Origin: JAHRAW01 sp028066695
Lineage (GTDB): Bacteria > Pseudomonadota > Gammaproteobacteria > Arenicellales > Poriferihabitantaceae
Direction of reading: 5' to 3'
Assembly: GCA_963457535.1 (NCBI GenBank)
Contig: OY734803.1
Location: forward strand, 1,488,001-1,552,000
DNA: 64,000 nt
The notes beneath the pieces were generated by a model. It was given only the letters and a program-made list of their open reading frames with translations, had not been told where the DNA came from and did not search any database. This document shows positions 25,837-33,471 of this stretch, one piece after another (the first letter of the stretch is position 1; each line of letters opens with the position of its first letter). The translations under genes were made by a program, and so were the position numbers.

Positions 25837-26460
25837 TCAAGATTTCTCCCCCGATTGCGACCGCAGCCGAATCTTCCCCTCCTCCCCGGCCGCCAGCCGC
25901 CGCAGGTTGCCGCGGTGCCGCCAGAACATCAGCGCGGCCATCGCCAGCGACATGTAAAAAAACTCCGGCGAAATTCGCAGCGCGAGCCACGGCGCGAGCG
26001 TCGCCGCGCTCAGCGAGGCGACCGAGGAATACCTCGTGACAAACGCGGCCGCGAGCCACGCCGCCAGCAAAAGCGCGGCGACCGCCGGACTGATCGCGAC
26101 AAACGCGCCGGCCGCGACCGCCACGCCTTTGCCGCCGCGAAAGCCGAACCACAGCGGATACAAATGCCCGAGAAACGCGCCGAAGCCGCACAGCGCGACC
26201 ACCGCCGGCTCCGCGCCGAGCGCGCGCGCCAGCAGCACCGGCAGCAGGCCCTTCAGCCAGTCGCCGGCGAGCGTGATCGCCGCCGCTTTTTTCGCCTTGG
26301 CGCCGCCGGTGCGCAGCACATTGGTCGCGCCCGGGTTGCGCGAGCCGTGCGCGCGCGGGTCCGGCAGCGCGAGCGCGCGGCAGGTGATGACCGCGCTTGA
26401 CACCGAGCCGAACAAATAGGCCAGCGGCGGCAGCGCGAAGTGGAGGATTTCAGGCGGCAT
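25837..26460 (-). CDS. plsY: Glycerol-3-phosphate acyltransferase PlsY
   Basis: PlsY acylates glycerol 3-phosphate from acyl-phosphate, starting phospholipid synthesis in the inner membrane. The 207-residue protein has five helices and the three conserved motifs: GSRNPGATNVLR, GHLYPLWFGFRGGKGVAV and a late RHRGNLRRLAAGEE. ATG 26460 is the standard start. It diverges from folB, and tsaD is the convergent neighbour. Confidence 0.94.
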   Translation of the reverse strand: MPPEILHFALPPLAYLFGSVSSAVITCRALALPDPRAHGSRNPGATNVLRTGGAKAKKAAAITLAGDWLKGLLPVLLARALGAEPAVVALCGFGAFLGHLYPLWFGFRGGKGVAVAAGAFVAISPAVAALLLAAWLAAAFVTRYSSVASLSAATLAPWLALRISPEFFYMSLAMAALMFWRHRGNLRRLAAGEEGKIRLRSQSGEKS

Positions 26461-26535
26461 CGGGTTAGTTTTGCATGTTGTGCGGGGGCTTGGATTGTCG
26501 CGCAAATTGCAGTAAAGTCGCAACCGCAAACCGCT

Positions 26536-26910
26536 ATGGACATTATTTACCTTCACGGCTTGAAAGTCGACTGCGTTATCGGCGTGTGGGAATGGGAGCG
26601 CCGCTTCCGCCAGCGCGTGACCATCGACTTGGACCTCGGCTTCGACATCCGCGCGGCCGCGCGCACCGACGCGCTCGAGCAGACCCTGAGTTACCGCGAT
26701 GTCGCCAAGCGCGTGCAGGCGTTCGCGCGCGGCGCCGAATTCGCGCTGGTGGAAAAATTGGCCGAGGAAATCGCCGCGCTTTTGCTCGGGGAATTCCACC
26801 TGCGCTGGTGCCGCGTCAAGATTAACAAATTCGGCGCGGTGCGCGGCGCCGGGGATGTCGGCGTGATCATTGAACGAGGGGAGCGCGGGGAGGGCGGCGG
26901 GACCGGGTAA
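26536..26910 (+). CDS. folB: Dihydroneopterin aldolase FolB
   Basis: FolB cleaves dihydroneopterin in folate synthesis. The 124-residue protein matches the family from MDIIYLHGLKVDCVIGVWEWER through LSYRDVAKRVQAF to the glutamate-lysine segment VEKLAEEIA. The tail GERGEGGGTG is a short low-complexity extension. plsY-folB divergence is common in proteobacteria. A weak TAAAGT at 26511-26516 could be its -10 element. Confidence 0.93.
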   Translation: MDIIYLHGLKVDCVIGVWEWERRFRQRVTIDLDLGFDIRAAARTDALEQTLSYRDVAKRVQAFARGAEFALVEKLAEEIAALLLGEFHLRWCRVKINKFGAVRGAGDVGVIIERGERGEGGGTG

Positions 26911-27051
26911 AAAACCCGCCGCTTGCATTCGCGCGCGGTTTTTGGCATACTTCGTCTCCGCCCGCCAAAACCGCCCGGACCCGGGCAGGGCGTTTCACCG
27001 CGCATTTCGCGCCGAACCCGAAAATCCCAACGCAAATCACCGGTATCCGTC

Positions 27052-27288
27052 ATGTCAAGAATCTGCCAAGTCACCGGCAAAAAAAGCGCCAGCGGCAACA
27101 ATGTGTCGCACGCCAACAACAAAACGCGCCGCAAGTTTTTGCCGAACCTGCATTACCGCCGTTTCTGGGTGGAGAGCGAAAACCGCTGGGTGCGGTTGCG
27201 CGTTTCCGCGGCCGGCCTGCGTGTCATCGACAAGAAGGGCATTGAAACGGTGCTCGGGGAAATTCGCGCGCGCGGCGTGCGCGTCTGA
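27052..27288 (+). CDS. rpmB: 50S ribosomal protein L28
   Basis: This 78-residue basic protein reads SRICQVTGKKSASGNNVSHA at its start, the L28 hallmark, and continues with KTRRKFLPNLHYRRFWVESE. It is followed after 24 nt by rpmG, the usual pair in proteobacteria. The preceding 140 nt after folB hold no gene; CATACT near 26946 is the only promoter-like string I noticed. Confidence 0.97.
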   Translation: MSRICQVTGKKSASGNNVSHANNKTRRKFLPNLHYRRFWVESENRWVRLRVSAAGLRVIDKKGIETVLGEIRARGVRV

Positions 27289-27312
27289 TCAACCTTAACG
27301 CGGAGTCTCAAA

Positions 27313-27468
27313 ATGCGTGACAAAATCAAACTGGTTTCCGGCGCCGGCACCGGGCACTTCTACACCACCACCAAAAACAAGCGCGCCGGTTCGGAAAAAC
27401 TGGAGTTGAAAAAATACGACCCGGTGGCGCGCAAGCATGTGACCTACAAGGAAGGGAAGATCAAGTAG
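27313..27468 (+). CDS. rpmG: 50S ribosomal protein L33
   Basis: A 51-residue open frame starting MRDKIKLVSGAGTGHFY and containing TTTKNKRAGSEKLELKKYDP and HVTYKEGKIK. This is L33 of the cysteine-free type found in gammaproteobacteria. It lies 24 nt after rpmB with GGAG 9 nt before its ATG. Confidence 0.97.
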   Translation: MRDKIKLVSGAGTGHFYTTTKNKRAGSEKLELKKYDPVARKHVTYKEGKIK

Positions 27469-27540
27469 CGGCGCGGCCGCGGTTTCGCGCGCCGTCCCCG
27501 GCGTTTCCCGCGCGGATTTTTTTGGTATGCTGTTTGGCCG

Positions 27541-27558
27541 CCCGCGCTTCGGCGCGGG
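27541..27558 (+). promoter_or_regulatory. Stable TTCG-tetraloop hairpin in the leader of the binding-protein gene
   Basis: CCCGCGC-TTCG-GCGCGGG is a perfect 7-bp stem with a TTCG loop, 30 nt before the ATG at 27589. No T-run follows, so it may stabilise the mRNA or affect translation, not end transcription. A TATGCT at 27526-27531 could be the -10 element just upstream. Confidence 0.5.
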
Positions 27559-27588
27559 TTCAACTGATCAAGAATCGCGGAGGTTCAG

Positions 27589-29190
27589 ATGCACAAGTTT
27601 GAAATTTTGCAGCGGCAATTCGGCGAAGGCCGGCTGTCGCGGCGCGAGTTTTTGACGCGCGCAAGCGCGCTCGGATGCGCGGCGGCGGTGCCGGCCGCGC
27701 TGTGGAGCGCGGAAGCGGCTGCGCAGTCGCCGAAAAAAGGCGGACGGCTGCGCCTCGGCCTCGGCGCCGGCTCCACCACCGACTCGCTTGACCCGGGCGT
27801 GATGGAGCAGGTGTTCAGCCAGGTGGCGTTGCGCGGCTGCATGCGCGACCCGTTGTTTGAATACACCAGTGACAACAAACTGGTCGGCACGCTCGCCGAG
27901 CGCTATGAAGTTTCCAAAGACGCCAAGACCTGGCGCATTTGGATTCGCCGCGGCGTGGAATTCCACCGCGGCGGCGAACTGACTTCGCGCGATGTGATCG
28001 CCTCCATCAATCACCACGCCGGCGAAGACAGCGCCTCGGCGGCCAAGCCGATCGTCGCGCCGATCAAGTCGATGAAAGCCGACGGCAAATACGGCGTGGT
28101 CTTTGAACTGCACGAGGGCAATGTGGACTTCCTGTTCACCCTCTACGACTACCACCTGCTGATGATGCCGGCGAATTCCGACGGCACCGCCAACTGGCGC
28201 GCGATGGACGGCACCGGTCCCTACATCATGGAGAGTTTTGACCCGGGCGTGCGCGCGACTTTCCGCCGCAACCCGAACTACTGGACCGACGAGCGCGGCC
28301 ATTTCGACGAAGTCGAAATCCTCGCCATCGCCGATGTCAACTCGCGCACCAACGCGCTGGTCACCGGACAGATCGACATGATGGACCGCTGCGACCTGAA
28401 AACCGTGGACCGTCTGGCGCGCCGCCCGAACATCAAAATCGTCGAGAACACCGGCACCGCGCACTACACCGTGCCGATGCTGATGGATGTTCCGCCGTTT
28501 GACGACAACAATGTTCGCATGGCGCTCAAGCACGGCCTCAACCGCCAGGCGCTGGTGGACACCGTGCTGCTCGGGCACGGCGCGCCGGGCAACGACCACC
28601 CGATCGCCCCGGTCAACCGTTACTTCAACACGCAGTTGCCGCAGCGCAAATACGACCCGGAAAAGGCGAAGTGGCATCTGAAGCAGGCCGGGCTGAAGTC
28701 GCTGTCGGTGGAACTCAGTTCCTCGGACGCCGCTTTCGCCGGCGCGGTGGACGCCGCGGTGCTCTACAAGGAGCACGCGTCAAAAGCCGGCATCGACATC
28801 AAGGTGGTGCGCGAGCCGTCCGACGGCTACTGGAAAAACGTCTGGCGCGTCAAGCCGTGGTGCTTCTGCTACTGGAGCGGGCGCCTGGTGGAAGACCAGA
28901 TGCTGAGCACCGCCTACGCCAAAGGCGCCGACTGGAACGACACGCGGTTTGACCACGCGCGCTTCCAGAAACTGCTGCCGGCGGCGCGCGCCGAACTGGA
29001 CGAGAACAAGCGCCGCGCGATGTATTTCGAGATGCAGGAAATCATCCGCGACCAGGGCGGCACGGTCGTTCCGGTGTTCAACAACTATGTGAACGCCACC
29101 AACGACAAACTGCGCGCCGCCGGCGGCAAGTGGGGCGCGGACTACGACGTCGACAGTCTGTCCGGTCCGCAGCGCTGGTGGTTCGCCTGA
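27589..29190 (+). CDS. ABC transporter substrate-binding protein, family 5 (peptide type), Tat-exported
   Basis: A 533-residue periplasmic binding protein of the DppA/OppA type. The signal peptide carries a twin-arginine motif, LSRREFLTRASALG (residues 16-29), then a hydrophobic core and an AAAQ cleavage region. The mature domain has KKGGRLRLGL, DPLFEYTSDNKLVGTLAERYE and MDGTGPYIMESFDPG. Ribosome site CGGAGG lies 5 nt before the ATG. No permease or ATPase genes lie beside it, so the transport partners must be elsewhere. The ligand is unknown; the family takes peptides, nickel, opines and others. Confidence 0.9.
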   Translation: MHKFEILQRQFGEGRLSRREFLTRASALGCAAAVPAALWSAEAAAQSPKKGGRLRLGLGAGSTTDSLDPGVMEQVFSQVALRGCMRDPLFEYTSDNKLVGTLAERYEVSKDAKTWRIWIRRGVEFHRGGELTSRDVIASINHHAGEDSASAAKPIVAPIKSMKADGKYGVVFELHEGNVDFLFTLYDYHLLMMPANSDGTANWRAMDGTGPYIMESFDPGVRATFRRNPNYWTDERGHFDEVEILAIADVNSRTNALVTGQIDMMDRCDLKTVDRLARRPNIKIVENTGTAHYTVPMLMDVPPFDDNNVRMALKHGLNRQALVDTVLLGHGAPGNDHPIAPVNRYFNTQLPQRKYDPEKAKWHLKQAGLKSLSVELSSSDAAFAGAVDAAVLYKEHASKAGIDIKVVREPSDGYWKNVWRVKPWCFCYWSGRLVEDQMLSTAYAKGADWNDTRFDHARFQKLLPAARAELDENKRRAMYFEMQEIIRDQGGTVVPVFNNYVNATNDKLRAAGGKWGADYDVDSLSGPQRWWFA

Positions 29191-29222
29191 TCGGCGTCGC
29201 CTGAAGGGGCCCGCGTGAAATG

Positions 29223-29257
29223 CGCGGCGGCGGTGGAGAAGTTACGCCGCCGCCGCG
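29223..29257 (+). terminator. GC-rich terminator hairpin after the binding-protein gene
   Basis: CGCGGCGGCGG (29223-29233) pairs perfectly with CCGCCGCCGCG (29247-29257), followed on the + strand by TCTTTCCCTTTT. It overlaps the last codons (Ala run) of the convergent PhyH gene. Confidence 0.6.
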
Positions 29258-30141
29258 TCTTTCCCTTTTCCCGCGGTTTTGCCGGGAGTCTCGCGCGGCC
29301 AAACCCGCGGAAAGAAGTCGCAGTCCACGCTGTCGCCGTCGCGCAGTCCGGCCGCGCGCATCGCGCCGCTGATGTCCGGGTCCAGCCCGCTTTCGCGGTA
29401 GCGGACCACATAGTCGTCCCCCATCCACTGCGTATTGAAGATCTTCAAGCCGCGCCCGGCCGCGAGCCGCCCGCCGCCGCCGTGAATGATGCGCGGGTTG
29501 TGCACGGTGCAGTCGCCCGGTTCCAGCGCCCACGACACCACGCCCAATTCATCGCGGCGCGCCTCCACATCCGGAAATTCTTCGCTGCCGGGCGCGTCGG
29601 TGACCGTGAACACCGTGCCGCGGCCGGTCGGGTTGTCGTCGGCGAAGTTGTGCAGGCGGAAATTTTTTTGCCAGCGGTGCGAGCCGGGAACGAATTCCAG
29701 CGCGCTGTTTTTCTCCACTCCGCCGCACGGAATCCAAATGCTCGCGGCCTGCATGCCGCCCACCGGCCAATACGGCTCGTCCTGGTGCCACGGCGTGGAT
29801 TTTTGCGTGCCCGGGGTGCGGTAGAAAATCGTCTCAAACAAAAAATTGACGCGCGTTGAGCCGAGCAGCGCGGCCGCAATTTCCGCGGCCGGCGATTCAA
29901 AAATAAACTTCCGGTATTCGGCGAAGTCGCGCCAGTTGCAGGTGTCGTAAAAAAACCGCTGATCGCCGTCATTGGCGTAATCGCGCCCGACCGCGCCCGG
30001 TTCGCGCAGGTTGCGCTCTATGCCGCGCTCCAGCAATGCAAGCCAGTCGCGGTCAAATACTCCGCGCAATACCACCACGCCGTCGCGCGCAAAGGCGCGC
30101 GCCTCGGCCTCGGTGACCGGCCGCAGCGGGCGCGGGTTCAT
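29242..30141 (-). CDS. Phytanoyl-CoA dioxygenase (PhyH) family protein
   Basis: Fe(II)/2-oxoglutarate oxygenase family. The 299-residue protein has the metal-binding HxD in TPWHQDEPYWPVGG (near 134) and a distal histidine in NPRIIHGGGGR. ALEFVPGSHRWQK is the conserved strand segment between them. ATG 30141 (MNPRPLRPVTEAE) is chosen because DGVVVLRGVFDRDWL then sits where the family begins. PhyH proteins hydroxylate very different substrates, so the substrate is unknown. A LysR regulator is encoded divergently some 350 nt away, with a 28-residue membrane ORF between them. Confidence 0.85.
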   Translation of the reverse strand: MNPRPLRPVTEAEARAFARDGVVVLRGVFDRDWLALLERGIERNLREPGAVGRDYANDGDQRFFYDTCNWRDFAEYRKFIFESPAAEIAAALLGSTRVNFLFETIFYRTPGTQKSTPWHQDEPYWPVGGMQAASIWIPCGGVEKNSALEFVPGSHRWQKNFRLHNFADDNPTGRGTVFTVTDAPGSEEFPDVEARRDELGVVSWALEPGDCTVHNPRIIHGGGGRLAAGRGLKIFNTQWMGDDYVVRYRESGLDPDISGAMRAAGLRDGDSVDCDFFPRVWPRETPGKTAGKGKDAAAA

Positions 30142-30222
30142 TGCGGAATGGGGAGCGCGCGGGACATTGCGCGAATATAGCCCAAGATCGCCCGGCCCCG
30201 CGCGCCCCATTTCACGGGGGGA

Positions 30223-30309
30223 TCAGCCCAGCAGCAGCATCACGCCGGTCAGCAGCGTCACCGCCAGCACGAACGAGCCGCCAATGCGGATGAAAATATC
30301 GGTTGCCAT
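30223..30309 (-). CDS. Candidate 28-residue single-helix membrane protein
   Basis: The open frame encodes 28 residues beginning MATDIFIRIGGSFVLAVTLL and ending in a hydrophobic stretch, so one membrane helix fills it. AAGAGGA lies about 9 nt before the ATG on this strand, a better ribosome site than most genes here have. It stands between the PhyH gene (same strand) and the divergent LysR gene. No homologue is recognised. It may be a real small protein or a chance ORF. Confidence 0.45.
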   Translation of the reverse strand: MATDIFIRIGGSFVLAVTLLTGVMLLLG

Positions 30310-30430
30310 GAGAAATTATCCTCTTGTTAAAGTTGCGAAAAATGCGAAAAAAACCGCCGCCGCGCCAAAAACGCCGCAGCCGCGCGGATTTTGGGGGCGC
30401 GCCGGCGCGCGCGCAAGCGAAATTTTCTTG

Positions 30431-30436
30431 TATAAT
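30431..30436 (+). promoter_or_regulatory. Candidate -10 TATAAT for the LysR-type gene
   Basis: A consensus TATAAT lies 56 nt before the LysR ATG, in the divergent spacer shared with the small membrane ORF and PhyH gene. LysR proteins usually bind such spacers, but I could not pick out a T-N11-A box with confidence. Confidence 0.4.
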
Positions 30437-30492
30437 CGTTGAGTGTTTGTTCATCAATTTCCGTCCAACCGACCCAACCCCCGTTCCCGCCC

Positions 30493-31413
30493 ATGTCCGT
30501 CCATTTCCCCCCGGTAGCCGCATTGCGCGCCGTTGAATGCGCGGCGCGCCACGGCAGTTTCGCGCGCGCCGCCGAGGAATTGAATGTGACCCCGTCGGCG
30601 ATCAGCCACCAGGTCAAGCACGCCGAGGAATTGTGGGGCCTGCAGTTGTTTGAGCGCGGCGGCCGCCGCCTGCGCGTAACCGACGCCGGCAACTCGCTGG
30701 TGCCGGTGGTGCGCGATTTCCTGACGCGCATCACTTCGGTGCTGCGGGATTTGCACGAGTTGGATGCGGCAAAGCCGCTGCGCGTCGCCCTGCTGCAGTC
30801 TTTCGCCTTCAAATGGCTGGTGCCGCGGCTCGGGCATTTCAACGACCTGCATCCGCAGATTGCGGTGTGGATTTCCACCGGCGATGCGCTGGTGGACATG
30901 GTGCGCGGCGCCGACGTCGCCATCCGCCTCGGCTACGGCGGCTGGGACGGGCTGCATGAGGAATTGCTGCTGCGCGAATATGTTTTTCCGGTGTGCAGCC
31001 CGCGTCTTTTGAAAAGCCACAAGCCGAAAGAACCGGCCGATTTGCTGCGCATGCCGCTGCTGCGCCGCAGCGAGATAGACATCTGCCCGCGCTGGCGCGA
31101 CTGGTTTGGCGCGGCCGAGGTTTCGGTCCGCGAAATTCCGTCAGGCAGCACTTTCCCGCTGACCGGCCTTGCGGTGCAGGCCGCGATTGACGACCAGGGC
31201 GTGGCGCTGGCGCGCAGCGCGCATGCGCATGACGACATCAAAAACGGCCGGCTGGTTCGCCTGTTCCCGAAAATCCGCTGCGACTCCAAGGTCGCCTATT
31301 ATTTCGTCTGCGCCCCGGGCCGCGAAAACGAGCCGCAAGTGAAAGCGTTTCGCGACTGGCTGAAAGCGGAAGCGGCCGAGTCGCAGAAAGAATTTGATGC
31401 GATGATGGAGTAA
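30493..31413 (+). CDS. LysR-family transcriptional regulator (GcvA-like)
   Basis: The 306-residue protein has the N-terminal winged helix-turn-helix of LysR proteins (AALRAVECAARHGSFARAAE and TPSAISHQVKHAEE). A periplasmic-binding-like effector domain follows from about residue 90. The LFERGGRRLRVTDAG region and domain spacing resemble GcvA/AmpR-type members. ATG 30493 is used; the frame is open from 30439. It is divergent from the PhyH gene, its most likely target. The effector is unknown. Confidence 0.9.
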   Translation: MSVHFPPVAALRAVECAARHGSFARAAEELNVTPSAISHQVKHAEELWGLQLFERGGRRLRVTDAGNSLVPVVRDFLTRITSVLRDLHELDAAKPLRVALLQSFAFKWLVPRLGHFNDLHPQIAVWISTGDALVDMVRGADVAIRLGYGGWDGLHEELLLREYVFPVCSPRLLKSHKPKEPADLLRMPLLRRSEIDICPRWRDWFGAAEVSVREIPSGSTFPLTGLAVQAAIDDQGVALARSAHAHDDIKNGRLVRLFPKIRCDSKVAYYFVCAPGRENEPQVKAFRDWLKAEAAESQKEFDAMME

Positions 31414-31425
31414 AATGAGCCACCG

Positions 31426-32313
31426 ATGAGAGCGCGAAACTACAAAACCCACGCCGAGCTTAATATCGAGCGTAAAGTGATCGGCCGCAAGCGCAAAGAA
31501 GAAGCGCGCGGCAAGCACTTTTACGCCGAGACCAGTGAGCCGACACCGCCCAACCCGTTTCCGCCCCATCTGGAAAACCGTGTGCTGTGTGCAGACAGCC
31601 GTGAAAGTCTGGCAGCCCTGCCCGACCGTTGTGTTGACCTTATATTTACTTCACCGCCCTACAACTTTGGCCTCGACTACGCCACCGACGGCGAGGACGC
31701 GGTTGACTGGAAGGCGTATTTTGAAGATCTGTTCGAAATTCTCGATCAATGCATTCGCGTGCTGGTGCACGGCGGCCGCTTGATTATCAACATCCAGCCG
31801 CTGTATTCCGATTACATTCCGTCGCACCACATCATCAGCAGCCACATGATGCGTCGCGGCCTGATCTGGAAAGGCGAAATCATGTGGGAGAAAAACAATT
31901 ACAACTGCAAGTACACCGCATGGGGCAGTTGGAAAAGTCCGGCGAGTCCGTACCTGAAATACAGCTGGGAGTTCCTGGAGGTGTTTTGCAAAGGCGCTCT
32001 GAAAAAATCCGGGGCCGCACATGCCGCTGACATCAGTGGCGACGACTTTAAGAAATGGGTCTACGGCCGCTGGTCGATCGCGCCTGAGCGCAACATGCGC
32101 CTCTATGGACACCCGGCTATGTTCCCTGAGGGACTCGCTTTGCGCGCACTGCAGTTGTTCAGTTTTCAAGGCGATTTGGTGCTTGACCCGTTCAACGGCG
32201 CCGGCACCACTTGCATCGCCGCAAAAAAAACCGGCCGCCGTTATTGCGGCATCGACATTTCCGAAGAATACTGCGCCACCGCGGAAAAGCGGCTTGGCCA
32301 GATTTTGTGCTGA
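31426..32313 (+). CDS. Type II DNA methyltransferase (TSPPY class)
   Basis: The 295-residue protein carries the catalytic motif IV TSPPYNFG (75-82) before the SAM-binding motif LDPFNGAGTTCIAA (near 249). That is the permuted order of beta-class N4-cytosine or N6-adenine methyltransferases. It is followed after 4 nt by a probable restriction endonuclease, so it is the protective half of a type II system. The recognition sequence cannot be told. GC content is lower than in the flanking core genes. It starts 13 nt after the LysR gene, in the same direction. Confidence 0.88.
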   Translation: MRARNYKTHAELNIERKVIGRKRKEEARGKHFYAETSEPTPPNPFPPHLENRVLCADSRESLAALPDRCVDLIFTSPPYNFGLDYATDGEDAVDWKAYFEDLFEILDQCIRVLVHGGRLIINIQPLYSDYIPSHHIISSHMMRRGLIWKGEIMWEKNNYNCKYTAWGSWKSPASPYLKYSWEFLEVFCKGALKKSGAAHAADISGDDFKKWVYGRWSIAPERNMRLYGHPAMFPEGLALRALQLFSFQGDLVLDPFNGAGTTCIAAKKTGRRYCGIDISEEYCATAEKRLGQILC

Positions 32314-32317
32314 ATCG

Positions 32318-33031
32318 ATGGTTGAGCTCAACTTTGATACCACTGTTGCAGATGTCATATCGACGTATCGTGCAGTTGTGGAGAATGTCGAGAGCGATGC
32401 GGCCAGCGACGCTGAGCGCGCCTATGGTGGTGTGGTAAGGGCAAAAAAAGGCGGGATGGTCGAAAAGATGGCAGCGCAAATGGTTTCGATTGCTTGGAAT
32501 AATTTGGGGAAAAGCCGGGATGACCTGAAACTCAGCCAGGAGAAAGTCGCAATCCACCTTCAAGAAGATTATTTGAACAATCTTCCGCCGGATGTGGCAG
32601 CGGACATTCGATCCAATCTGCAAGAATATGTCTACAATTGCAAAGTTGATTTGCATTTGTTGGTCAAAGACAAATTCGTCCTGGGTATTGAATGCAAGGC
32701 GTTTGCCGAAAACGCCATGTACAAACGAATTCTGGCCGATTTTCATTTGCTTAAAATGCAGCATCCCAATCTGCATTGCGTGCTTTTGCAATTGGAAAGC
32801 CAGCTCGGAGGCGACTACTCCGACATCAGTAAAGCCACGATCACTGGCAGTAAAAGCAGCCGCACATTGGAATCATATTTCCCGGAAGCTGCGCCGCATG
32901 TGATCACTTTGCTCAAAGGAGAGCGAAATGTGAAAAAGCCCATCCACAAGCCCGAGCATTACAAAGAGTTGAAACCGGAATCTGTCGAGAGGGCAATAAA
33001 AGTTCTGGAAGGAATTTTTTCCAGAATTTAA
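32318..33031 (+). CDS. Putative type II restriction endonuclease (PD-(D/E)XK)
   Basis: A 237-residue protein directly after the methyltransferase. A PD-(D/E)XK active site can be read from D111 (KVDLHLLVKD) and E125-C-K127 (VLGIECKAFAENAMYKRIL), with the usual 13-residue spacing and a following helix. HCVLLQLESQLGGDYSDIS is a further distinctive block. It shares the lower GC content of the methyltransferase. Its stop overlaps the convergent VOC gene by four bases. The enzyme class is inferred from the motif and the partner; specificity is unknown. Confidence 0.75.
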   Translation: MVELNFDTTVADVISTYRAVVENVESDAASDAERAYGGVVRAKKGGMVEKMAAQMVSIAWNNLGKSRDDLKLSQEKVAIHLQEDYLNNLPPDVAADIRSNLQEYVYNCKVDLHLLVKDKFVLGIECKAFAENAMYKRILADFHLLKMQHPNLHCVLLQLESQLGGDYSDISKATITGSKSSRTLESYFPEAAPHVITLLKGERNVKKPIHKPEHYKELKPESVERAIKVLEGIFSRI

Positions 33032-33471
33032 TCTGCATCCGCCCGCTCCGGCAGCCGCACCGACGGCGCCCAGCAATACCCGTCCGGATCCAGCAAAAAA
33101 CACTCGCGCAATCCGTGCGGCTTGTCCGCGGTCGCCTGCAGCACCTCGTAGCCGCCGGCGCGCGCGCGTTTTTCGGCGGCGTCCGGGTCCACTTCAAACA
33201 GCCGCAACTCCACCCCGACCCCGCGCATTCCTGCCTCGGGCAGCAGTGCGGACAGCGGATGCGACGCATAAGTCGGATCGGCATGCAGTTGATACCACTT
33301 GCCGCGGTGCGCGAGCACCGCGTAATCCTCCGACTGCCGCAGCACCTCAAACTGCAGCACCGCGCGCAAAAACTCCGCGCTCGCCGCCACCCGCCGCACC
33401 AGCAAATTAACCCCAAACCCCTCCAACAACCGCCCCAACTCGGGGGCGGTGAGATCTTTTACTTCTTTCAT
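33028..33471 (-). CDS. VOC (glyoxalase/bleomycin resistance) superfamily protein
   Basis: The 147-residue protein has two beta-alpha-beta-beta-beta units of the vicinal oxygen chelate fold: GVNLLVRRVAASAEFLRAVL, then VGVELRLFEVDPDAAEKR and ECFLLDPDGYCWAP. Family members include glyoxalases, dioxygenases and drug-binding proteins, so the substrate is open. Its ATG overlaps the cca stop by four bases, suggesting co-transcription with cca. Confidence 0.82.
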   Translation of the reverse strand: MKEVKDLTAPELGRLLEGFGVNLLVRRVAASAEFLRAVLQFEVLRQSEDYAVLAHRGKWYQLHADPTYASHPLSALLPEAGMRGVGVELRLFEVDPDAAEKRARAGGYEVLQATADKPHGLRECFLLDPDGYCWAPSVRLPERADAD

